This document shows positions 55,264-64,000 of a DNA stretch of 64,000 bases, piece after piece. This DNA is from Cyathus striatus (lineage: Eukaryota; Basidiomycota; Agaricomycetes; Agaricales; Nidulariaceae): assembly GCA_025738555.1 (NCBI GenBank), contig JAOVFP010000017.1, forward strand, positions 2,852,001 to 2,916,000, written 5' to 3'. The number at the start of each line of letters is the position of its first letter. Position 1 is the stretch's first letter. A program made the position numbers and the translations under genes. A model generated the notes under the pieces. That model ran no database searches, was not told the DNA's origin, and worked only from the letters and a program-made list of their open reading frames with translations.

Positions 55264-56927
55264 TTACAGGTCCAGAGATACTGGCGAATTGGAAGTGGTC
55301 ATAATAACGTTACCCCTGTCTTTCCCCTTCTCAGACCAAGATACCTGTCCTTGAACACGCTTCCACACGGAGCTACGCGAAATATTTCGTCTGCGACCTT
55401 TCCCAGAAGGATCTTCGACATCCTTATTTTGGCTAACTACAGCTGGAGAGTTGGTCGTTGACAAAGAAAACTTGCCCTCATATGCGGGATTGAGTGAAAC
55501 CGTCAAGGGACCATTGGTCGATTTTGCTTCAAGTTCGAGAACAGAGTCGACGGGTGACGCCGGGAACTCGAGCTCCGCCACATTATTCGAAGTCTTTGCT
55601 GTAACTTTGAAGTTTCCTCCTGCTTGGAGGGGGTGAGAAGGCTGATCTTTGACTTTAGGGGCCTATAAAAGATCGAGCGCTGAGCACACATGGACAATGA
55701 AAGTGGCGCTAACACTCATACCCGTTACTAGTATGCATATCGAGCTGAGTTGTCGCACCCTTAGCTTCGTTCAGAAGACCAACCTCTACCTCTATCGGCG
55801 AATTTGAAGTGTGAAGGACAAGTGATTTTGTAGCATTGAAAACGCCTTCGATAGGTCCATTGGAGTTTTCGATCTTCGCGTCGACGGCATAAACAGACTA
55901 TGGTTCGATGAGACATTGCTCTATACACTCAATGATGCGAACGTTCACCTTCACATATATCGGGGTATTCGAACCCTTCAACAGTATACGCTTGAATTCT
56001 ATCTTCGCAGCAAAGTCATCTAGTCGCTGGGCAGTATTGGGCAAGTCCGTTTCGAACCCCTTGATGATTTCACGTCCATATGCCAGAGCCTCCGGAATGG
56101 TGACGACGATTTCAACATGTGCATGATCTTCTTTACTAGACCAACTGGGCCACTGTGGCCGATTGGGTGACTATCAGCGAGTCAGTTTATTCTAACTCCA
56201 AATTAACTAGCGAGTACACTCACGAAAATGCCTACACCGTGTTCCCCCTTCTTTCTTGCCACATTGCATACTTTGACTAAATCTCGAATTTCTTCTCGGA
56301 AATACTTGACAGTGACATCTACTCTCACAGTGTCACGATCGATATCCTTGGATGACACAATATCAGCAACGCCAGCTGATAATGGACCGCGCGATATCAG
56401 GAACAAGTTTTCCGATGACAACGGAAGTTCGAAAGTCGACTTAGAAGCGTATAGACTTGAAGAATCAGAAGACGTAGGCAAGGTATTCTGCGTGAACGAT
56501 TCCGTGGTCCACCAGTCAAAGCAATGGTCGGCACTAATTTCAACGGGTACTGCGTAATCTGTGGGCCACTCGCTATTCCACTTTAAACTAAATGTTAGCA
56601 CTAGATATAATCATTGTGCACGTAAAGACTTACTCGTCCATGTCGGTGACGATGAGACCAATTGGCAAGGGAAACTATACTTTGAACCAAAGCACTGAAT
56701 AGTAGCCATATTAAAGCGGCTATCATAAACGCTCTACAGAACCTGACGATGGGAGGCTGGCGATATACGACAAATTCTACCACAGGATATGGTTGCACTA
56801 TTGGGTATGGCTGAGCAGACTGACTTCCATAGGACGGAGGTGGTCCCGCTGGGGGAGGGCGAACATAAGCAGCTTCATTTTGTGAAGCGTTTCCCGCTTG
56901 GGGTGGAGAGGGTGTATCCTTGATCAT
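55264..56927 (-). CDS. Single-pass membrane protein with C-terminal beta-rich DUF7330-like region
   Basis: Five exons from ATG 56927. Exon 1: MIKDTPSPPQAGNASQNEAA, PPPAGPPPSYGSQSA, then the membrane helix FCRAFMIAALIWLLFSALVQ and HRHRHGR (donor GTAAGT). Exon 2 starts WNSEWPTDYAVPVEISADH and runs to HGVGIF; exon 3 SPNRPQWPSWSSKED to NTPIYVK; exon 4 SVYAVDAKIENSNGPIEGVF to DMHTSNG; exon 5 APKVKDQPSHPLQAGGNFKV to TTSNSPVSLDL, stop at 55264. The repeating pattern x-N-S-N-G-P-I, HTSNSPIEV, TKSTNGPLTVSLN and TTSNSPV is the beta-solenoid/adhesin-like repeat of basidiomycete DUF7330 proteins. Likely extracellular repeats with a short proline-rich cytosolic head. Function unknown. The N-terminus is related in layout to the genes at 61661 and 63038. 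Confidence 0.75.
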
Positions 56928-58708
56928 GGTTTACCTGTCAAAGGTGGTATTGAATTCACTGAAGGGACACTGCGATGGGTTATAAACTATAACAACAGGT
57001 GTGGTTCAGATACCGGTTCTTTGATTGTTGACAACTTTTAACTGCGCCTGCGGATTCGTTATCTCGACTCTCAAGGTGACTCGTGTGGTTGTGGCTGCGC
57101 ACGCACTGTGAGTGGTCGCGCCCAGTTATATGGAGATTGAGAGGTGATGTCATCGTGGTCCCGTCGCCGACTCGCCGTGTGGGCATGCGTTCACGTGCTG
57201 ATCCAGTGCCCCGACGCGCTCCAGAATTGATTCTTAACAGTAGTAGCAGATAGTGGGACAGGTCGCGCACCGCAAAGCCCGTCGGGATTTCCAAATTTCA
57301 CACCAATTCATTACCCTGTCTACTCTATGGATGATACCTAGCACATTTGGCTCTCGTATCCTTCATTCACCACGCCCCGACTGGGATTCGGGCTCGGCGA
57401 GTCGTTGAATAAGACGCGAAATCCAAGCGAAACCTGTAATAGACTTCTTCGACCCCCTATTTAGGTGTAAACAAAAAAGCCGTCGTTCTGGAGTACTTCC
57501 TCTACACTGCACATGGGCGTCACATTTAACTGGTATGTTCTGCGCAATATTTCTGTAGAAACCTTGAAAAGAGTAACACTGGAGTATCCCACTGCTTCTA
57601 GCTTGCTAGAGATGGCTACGCATTTTATGCCGTTATGTGAACAGCTAGCTACCTGGCTCGTGTTCGCGAAGCCGGACATTAAGCGGGGCGGAAATACGGA
57701 ACGTAAGACCTGTTGAAAGGAAGCAAATAATTTGAATTTTGGACATACTTACAGCAAGTGATCCCTCACCTTTTATTTTAGTATTACAGCATTCATTACA
57801 GCATCGACCAGCATTTCCTATGGCCCTCGGTCCTTTAGTGAACGTCGCGACTGAGCGCTAGTGAAATGTTAGTCGAATCCGTGCCTTCAATAAAAGCTGT
57901 TACAGTCAGAACGTTAGAAACCATAATATCTTGCCCCTATCGAGGCACACCGCGCCACGCTTCCGAATCCGACTGTGGACGCTAGATCTTATCTTCTGGT
58001 GCAACGATACTAGATACTAAACTCGGGAGACAGTGCTGCCAGTCGAAGATTTACAGTCTCACAGATCCTTAGTCATTCCCATCTGTCAGTCGACCACGAT
58101 GCTCCAGCTTAACGCTAATATGGTTTGCACGTCACTCTTTCTCTTGTGCTTTCAAGATTCTTTCATTTAGGCGGGGTTTCCTAGGTGATGATAGATTGCT
58201 GTAAATTTCACAGAACTGCTAACTTCTCCCGGAATGTATGCGTCGCCTTACACCCCTTGGTTTATTATCAGCACGTCTTAACATAACTCTTCATTAATTT
58301 CATACGCAACTTTCCGTGCTCATCTCCGCTACCGTGCTATCAATGGATTATTAGTGAACTCCCAAGGTTGGGATCGCTCTCCAGACTCCACATGAACACC
58401 ATGAGAAGAAAACCTTACGAAACTGTGCACCTGGGTCTCCTCGCGAATGAGACTACGTTCGGCTTTGACGTCTTTAAATTCAGTGTATGATCCATCCCCA
58501 CTATCGTACGGATGAATACCGCGGAATGACACCGGAAAGACATTCACAAATCTATCCGGTCCGTCTGAGCAACAGTAAGAGCTTGCAAGGTGCTGCCGAT
58601 CGCGAAACCATATAACAGCGTATACAGAGGGATCCAAAGATCAGAGGGACATCAAGGGAAATCTTGCGGGTATCGTGTAAATTCCACACAGCGCACTCTA
58701 CCTCCACC
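56928..58708. other. Intergenic region
   Basis: Promoter of the DUF7330-like gene at the left and 3' flank of KRI1 at the right. Short frames (57461..57679, 57513..57716, 58329..58637) lack ATG, motif or splice support; the last begins with TTG. No repeat recognised. Confidence 0.45.
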
Positions 58709-61232
58709 CTACGACTCGCTCGCCGCCGCCACACCCTCTCCTTCCTTTTTTCTATGCCGCCGACGTTTCTTTTTCTTTTCACCACCATTTCCATCCTCTG
58801 CATGTTTGGTACTGTCAGCCTGAACTTCCTGACTCTCAGCCTCCTTTGACCGTTTCCTTTTCTTGCTCTTGTCCTCAGACGGCTCTGCTGCCCGGACCGT
58901 AGCATCTTCCTCGTCGACATCCATTTTCTCTTCATACGGCTCTCCAACTACTCCCTTAGCTTTCATCCGCTCCTTCTTACCCTTCCGTTTCTTGGGTTTG
59001 GCCTCGCGTTTCGAACTATCGCCGCCTTCGGTTACCCAATCCATGCCCTTCCTCGCCATGCGTTCTTGAATGGCTGACTTGATCTCGCCGAGTTTCTCTT
59101 GTCGGCTCTTGTCCCAACGACGGTCTTTCTCCTGACGATAGGGAGCATATTTCTTGATACCCATGAACTCATTCAGCTCCTTGTCCGTAGCCATGAGGAT
59201 TTCAGTAGGCGTCAGGGAGAAACTCTGGGGCTCGACAGGAACGTATTTGAACCGTGTTGGGAGATCGCCAACCTATATAGTCAATGTAATAAGCAAACGA
59301 AACACAAAATAAAACATCAACACACCATGTCGTTGAATTCGAGCTTATAGATATCTTCCATGTACTGGTCTAGCTTTCGTTTGCGCATTTCTTCAGTGCC
59401 ATCCCATTCTTCATCGTCCTGCTCGACTTCTGCGTCCATCTTGTCAATATCAACACCGAAGTCCTCTTCCTCCTCTCCGCCCTTCTTTTTCTTTTTCTTC
59501 TTTTTCTTCTCCTTTTTGCTACTGCCTTCCACGGGATACGCGTCATCATCCGACATGGGTATGTCGCCAATATCAACATCATCCGCCCAGCGAGGCTTCC
59601 CATCTGCATCAAGCTCTGCGCCGTCATCCCATTCTTCACCATCATCCTCCACCTCCATTTCACCTTCGCCATCGAAAAGTCCTGCCATCTGCTGATCATG
59701 CTTCTCCGGGTCCCATTCACCTTCAAGATCAAGCTCCTTCAAAGCCTCATCAACGACTCCGCCGACCTCCGCACCTTCACCCTTCTTCAACAACCCACCC
59801 TCCATGCCAATCATATCCAGCTTCCTCCGTATTTCACGCATCTTGAGCGCCTTCAACCTTCTCACCTCCTCCTTCCGCTTCTGAATCTCCTCCTCCTTCC
59901 TCTGCCTCCGACGCTCCCTGGCCTCTTTACGTGGATTTTCTTCTCGACGGACAGTAGAGCCAATATTACGCGGGAAGGCAGCAATGGAGGCTGCTCCTGG
60001 TTCTTCAAAGCGATGGTTGTAGGATGCTTCGAAGTGTGAAGCTAGAGACTCGAAGGATGCATCGGAGAGATTGGCGTCGTCATCTTCGCCTGAGAGTTGG
60101 TCTTCTCCAGAGTGCTCCGATCCGTCAGCTTCGGCCTTGGATTTTTTCTTGGATTTGTCTCCGCCTGTGATTTCGTTGTAGGTTGGTATATGTTGCTTGG
60201 ATCTGTCTATCCAGCCTCGGTTTAGGATATAGCTGCGTAGGATAATCGTTCAGATGTTATGAAACGTGTAATTGTGGACGCATATACGCACTTCATGAGG
60301 AAATCCTGGTCCTTTTCAGCCTTTGATTTCTTCTTCCCGTTCTCATCGCCAGCCTCTTCCCCCTTCTTTCCCTTTTTCTTCTTCTTCTTCTTCGACTCTT
60401 TTCCATCCCTCTCGTCTTCAACATTTGAAGGTTTTTCATCCACGGTAACAAGTTCCTTCAGGTCCCCAACCTCCCTCTCCAAGAAAGAGCGATACTCTTC
60501 TGCATCCCTTTCAAGCTCATCCTTTGTCTTCTTGCGAGGTACGAGGAGATCATCGTCTTCTTCGACATCCTGGACGGCAGTGTGGAACGCGCTGATAGTT
60601 TCGTCGCGAAGTGCTCGTTGTTCGGCGACGTGTGTTAGAGGTTCTGGAGACGGCGAGCGTGAGCCTTCTAGGACTTCTTCGAGGGCGGCTTGTCGTAGCG
60701 TAATACGCTTTGACTGAGACTATAATGAGTGTCCGATGTAGTCATATAGACTTGCAAAATATACCTTGTCTTCCTTCTTTTTCTTATTCAGAGTCACGGA
60801 AGAGACTTTCTGTTGCTCCTCTACAAAGAAATAAGAATTAAGTATAGAAAAGACGCAATACACACTCACCTGCAAAGACATCCTTCTGCGTGTATATATC
60901 AGGATCTTTCCTCTTTATCCTTGCAAGGGTCCTCAGAATAGCAGCATCGACAGTCGGAGTCAACTCCTCTCCGTCTTCATCCTCAGATTCAGCAGACTCA
61001 GAGTCGGTAGATAGATCCTCTGCATCCTCTTCTTCATAGTCAGAGCCATATTTTGCCTTTACTATAAGCTTTGTCAGAAAAGTTGCAATACAGAACGGAG
61101 CCAAAAGCAATTAGATTCACGTTTCTCTAGCTCCTCCCTCTCCTTCTTGTACTGGAACGCCTTTGCGTAGTGCTCGTTAATCGTGAGCTTGACATTTTCG
61201 AAGTTTCCCTCGGAGTCGGAATCGGAGAGCAT
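58709..61232 (-). CDS. KRI1: KRI1, nucleolar 40S ribosome biogenesis protein
   Basis: ATG 61232 starts MLSDSDSEGNFENVKLTINE with HYAKAFQYKKEREEL, the conserved N-terminus. Exons continue with KAKYGSDYEEEDAEDLSTDS, RIKRKDPDIYTQKDVFA, DFLMKYILNRGWID, ENPRKEARERRRQRKEEEIQ, KMREIRRKLDMI, DDVDIGDIPMSDDD, LEFNDM, and the C-terminal Kri1 segment LPTRFKYVPVEPQSFSLTP, EILMATDKELNEFMGIKKYA, PYR, followed by a basic tail. Length is roughly 750 residues with five to seven short introns. Kri1 binds Krr1 in the nucleolus and is needed for 18S rRNA maturation. Many poly-Lys and acidic runs are normal for this family. The start is the first in-frame ATG after an upstream region lacking one. It is divergent from the 61661 gene, sharing a 430-bp intergenic region. 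Confidence 0.9.
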
Positions 61233-61660
61233 ATTAAGAAATTTAGGTTCGTCGTCGTCGCCGACAACGGTGACCAGAGATTCAGTGATAGAATGTCGAA
61301 AAATCCTCGATCACGTGAGTAGAATGTGACCGGCCGGTGGGGACCGATCGACCACGATGCAGTTGAATTGGGTGAGATCGCGACTTCACACCAACTTCAC
61401 TCGAACCAATCTCAAGCCATCTTCGAAGCGCTGAGCGCTGACCCTGCCGACAATGCGTAGCTTGCGTAGTCCATCATGGGACCATATGGCACAGTCATCC
61501 TTAATGAACATTACAGCAGCGATAAAGAAATGTTTATTTCTGGCAAGATTAGATATGTTTATATATCCAAACCTGCGCCGTGTACTGCGGCTTTCGAGTT
61601 GACTCACAATCCCCCGCAAATTTCGAGGTCTGAGGTACTGCAAAGTCTACGTTGTCTACT
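61233..61660. promoter_or_regulatory. Divergent promoter region KRI1 / 61661 gene
   Basis: About 430 bp. Its right part (from about 61462, GCGTAGTCCATCATGGGACCATATGG, with TATATATCCAAAC near 61560) is duplicated upstream of the 63038 gene. CACGTGA near 61312 is an E-box-like motif close to the KRI1 start. Confidence 0.5.
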
Positions 61661-62353
61661 ATGATTATCATCGAGGAACAAGATTCTCCCATCGTTTCAG
61701 GGGAAAGATCTCCCTTGAAATCGCCAGCTAGCTACCCCAATGTGATCCTATCGCCTGCTGCGCGACCACAAGAGGTAGCACCACCGCCTCCTTATGGGTC
61801 GACATCTGCAGCTACTGCGCGCGTTGCGCTTTCACCCACGACAGAAAGAGATAGATATTCCTACGGCGGACCCTACCAAAACTTGCAAAAGTTCCTTGCT
61901 CCGGAACCATACACAAGAAGAACGCTGGGGCGTTTTCTTTACGCTCTTTTCGTCGCTGTGTTAATAGTGACAGTGGTGGCCAGTACCATCGAAAATGTGA
62001 ATATCGGTGTCAACGAGGTGGAGAAAGCCAAACCAAGTCGCGAGCGTGATGCAAACAGCTGGGACGGTGATGTTAATGTAAATATCATTAACAAATTATA
62101 TTTATGTTTTGCATCTAACATACCTCTCGCATGCTTGTAGAACAGAATATGGGTGACAGGAGGCAATACCAAGGAGGTTACGTCGCAAATCGACAAGATA
62201 TTCTTAAGCCGTGACCCCGCTGCCACAGAGCGTCGATTACCGATCCAATATCCTCCCAAACGAATAAAATATGCCGAGGTTACCAGTGAGAAAGCTGATG
62301 AAGCTGCAGATGTGGATTTGGATGGGGATGTGGGGACAGCAGCCCTGTCGTGA
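61661..62353 (+). CDS. Small single-pass membrane protein, tandem copy 1
   Basis: Two exons, 61661..62077 and 62141..62353, with a 63-bp intron (donor AAT|GTAAAT, acceptor CTTGTAG|AAC), about 209 residues. The true ATG is at 61661 (MIIIEEQDSPIVSGERSPLK); the upstream TTG is not used. The head has SPLKSP, a PPPPYGST (PY) motif and YTRRTLGRFLYALFVAVLIV, a membrane helix at about residues 83-105. The tail is charged (RDPAATERRLPIQYPPKRIK ... DVDLDGDV). No signal peptide or catalytic domain. It shares the head-plus-helix plan with the DUF7330-like gene at 56927 but lacks the beta repeats, so it may be a truncated descendant. PPxY motifs bind WW domains such as those of Rsp5-type ligases. Confidence 0.65.
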
Positions 62354-63037
62354 TTCAGAACTTGTGTATGATAGACCTTTTGACTGTGAGTGCCAAATGT
62401 CGTTTATTTTTCACATTTGAGGCTGAACTTAGCTTTTTGTCGTTAGGTACATTATTTGCTTCACTCAGAGGACAATAACCTCTCCTTACGACTTGTTACG
62501 AGACATTTGGTTCTGACATGTACTTTGCATGTACTTCTGCATCTTCACTAATACGCACGTATAGCGCGTATTTGTATTTAAGTATATGTACATATTTTTT
62601 ATACTTATCACCATTCCTAGCTTTTCGTTGTTTCCTACACATTAGCAGTTTGCTGCTAATGTTGAACTTTGGTTGAGCTCGTCGTTGTCGACGATAAGCA
62701 GATTTTGGTCACGTGTAGCGGCCTGCAGTTGTCACTGTTTGGTACTACGATGAACCATGTGGACAAAATGACCCAAATGAATTGCTCAATGGCGCCCGCC
62801 GCTCGAACCAGCAATCCAGCCCTGCGGACGATGCGTAGCCCATCATGGGACCATATGGAACAGTCAGCTTCACAGCAGCGATAATGAAAAGGTTTATTTT
62901 CGGTAAGGATAAGATGTTTATATATCATCAAAACTGCGCCGACTACTGCGGCTTTCCGTGTTGACTCACAACTCCCACAATCCTCCCGTAGGTCCCAAGG
63001 CATAAGGCATAAGGCATAAGGCATTGCAGAATCTACA
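62354..63037. other. Intergenic region between the tandem copies
   Basis: 3' flank of copy 1 and duplicated promoter of copy 2 (from about 62835). TTAGCAGTTTGCTGCTAA near 62643 is a small inverted repeat. No other feature. Confidence 0.45.
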
Positions 63038-63704
63038 ATGATCATTCTTGAAGAGGATGCCTCTACTTCCGGGGAAAGGTCCCCTCTAAAATCGCCAGGT
63101 AGCAATCCTAATGTGATCATGTCGCCTGTTGAGCGAGCGCCAGAGTCGTCCAACATACTACCCCCTCCTCCTTATGGTTCGACATCTACTGCTGCTGCTC
63201 CTTCAGCCGCTATGCAAAGAGACGCATATCCCCATGAAGATCTAAGGAAGCTCTTTGTTCCTGCCCCGTACACCAGGAGAACTTTGGGGCGCTTTCTTTA
63301 CGCTTTCTTTGTTGCAGTGTTAGTATTAACAGCGTCAACCGTATTCGTCGAAAAAGTGGTCAGTGCCATCAACGAGATAGATAACAGCAAGAGGCCTCCT
63401 AGACGTGACCGTGACCGGGACCGCCCATGGGATCCGTCTCGTCGTAACCGTGAAGACCGCGAAGTAAGTTGTATAATCAATGCTTGGTTACCGAACGCGT
63501 CTGATACACTTCTCCTCGTAGGATAGAAGATGGACAAGAGAAGGCATTCCCGAGGACTTTATGACAGAGCTTAACAAGAAATGCTTGGGTCGGGACTCGG
63601 CAGCGGAGCGTCGACTACCAATGCAGTATCCTCCCAAACGGCTACGATGTGTCCACGAAGGTGTTGACGGGGAGGCTGATGTAGGGTTGGATAATCTTTC
63701 ATGA
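63038..63704 (+). CDS. Small single-pass membrane protein, tandem copy 2
   Basis: Two exons, 63038..63463 and 63522..63704, with a 58-bp intron (donor GAA|GTAAGT, acceptor CCTCGTAG|GAT), about 202 residues. Head: MIILEEDASTSGERSPLKSP, then PPPPYGSTSTAAA. Membrane helix in YTRRTLGRFLYAFFVAVLVL, followed by RPPRRDRDRDRPWDPSRRN. Second exon: REGIPEDFMTELNKKCLG, AAERRLPMQYPPKRLR. Close to copy 1 in helix and in RRLP-QYPPKR; the linker differs. Function unknown; likely an ER, Golgi or plasma-membrane protein with a cytosolic PY motif, orientation not certain. Confidence 0.65.
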
Positions 63705-64000
63705 ACTGATATACCTTTATTTGTGAGTCATTACCCCCTTTTACGAGAGCTATACTTAGCTTCTTGTCTTCCAGGTACCTTACTGCTTCCACACATAGGA
63801 CCAGTTACCCTCTTTATGACTTTTTACGAAACATTTCCTTGTGAATCTTCAAATAGTACGCGTCAGACATTTGTAGAGCGCGTATGTGTATTTCTATTAT
63901 TATCAGTTAATCTTAACCACTTCACTCCCTCACTGGAGTTCTTTCGGATCATGAAACCCTAGTTATAAGACAGCCACTATACTCTTATGTATCAACCTTC
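63705..64000. other. 3' flank at the window edge
   Basis: Downstream sequence of copy 2; resembles the 3' flank of copy 1 in parts (TATATACC/TTTTGACTG then TTAGCTTCTTGTC versus TTAGCTTTTTGTC). No gene visible. Confidence 0.4.

Larger units (their letters stand above)
61462..63704. repeat. Tandem duplication of a gene plus promoter, about 1.38-kb period
   Basis: Segments 61462-62353 and 62835-63704 are homologous through promoter (CATCATGGGACCATATGG, TGTTTATATATC, CTGCGCCG-TACTGCGGCTTTC), coding region and intron position. Copy 2 has a short GGCATAA repeat just before its ATG (63001-63020) that copy 1 lacks. Confidence 0.85.

Noticed and set aside
58329..58637. 102-codon minus-strand frame downstream of KRI1
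   Set aside because: The frame starts at TTG, an upstream in-frame stop is close and no motif is seen.
1..64000. tRNA, rRNA genes and CRISPR arrays
   Set aside because: No cloverleaf-compatible B-box pair, rRNA segment or spacer-repeat array was seen; the sequence is eukaryotic.

Overview
The window looks like nuclear DNA of a basidiomycete fungus, most likely an Agaricomycete. Genes on both strands are interrupted by many 46-65 bp GT-AG introns, and families typical of mushrooms occur (F-box, BTB/POZ, MYND, a DUF7330-like membrane protein, small secreted cysteine-rich proteins). I could not determine the species. Exon structures were read by eye from splice signals, reading frame and, where possible, comparison between paralogs. 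Function names rest on recognised motifs, not on searches.

Layout. 0-4 kb: the 5' part of a lactonase-family beta-propeller gene and a PrpF-type isomerase gene. 4-13 kb: gene-poor DNA with an 840-bp PIF/Harbinger-type element, a 1-kb dispersed duplication, a single-module cysteine-rich secreted protein and a membrane protein gene with a long intron. 13-16 kb: two tandem F-box genes, the first broken. 16-24 kb: a LaeA-like methyltransferase, a mitochondrial class III CoA-transferase and a long, divergently transcribed gene ending in an XPF-like domain (candidate SHOC1/ZIP2). 25-27 kb: two more cysteine-rich secreted genes. 27.7-30 kb: a two-pass membrane protein (TMEM223-like) and a bacterial-type PARG/macrodomain protein. 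31-40 kb: five BTB genes, one BTB relic and a MITE. 41-43 kb: a secreted protein of four tandem 82-residue modules with KKRR sites. 43-53 kb: a KEN-box protein, a MYND protein with a 1.26-kb intron, a hAT element and two disordered-protein genes. 55-64 kb: a DUF7330-like gene, the ribosome-biogenesis gene KRI1 and a tandem pair of small single-pass membrane proteins.

The two most unusual items are both secreted. One is a gene at 41204-42843 whose repeat module is built at DNA level from a 216-bp exon and a 30-bp micro-exon separated by phase-2 introns; its dibasic sites suggest a Kex2-processed (KEP-type) precursor. The other is a three-gene family sharing one exact cysteine spacing, C-x3-C-x6-C-x11-C-W-x-C-C, as one or three modules. 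The rest combines housekeeping genes (KRI1, CoA-transferase, PrpF, PARG) with fast-evolving multigene families and small DNA transposons.
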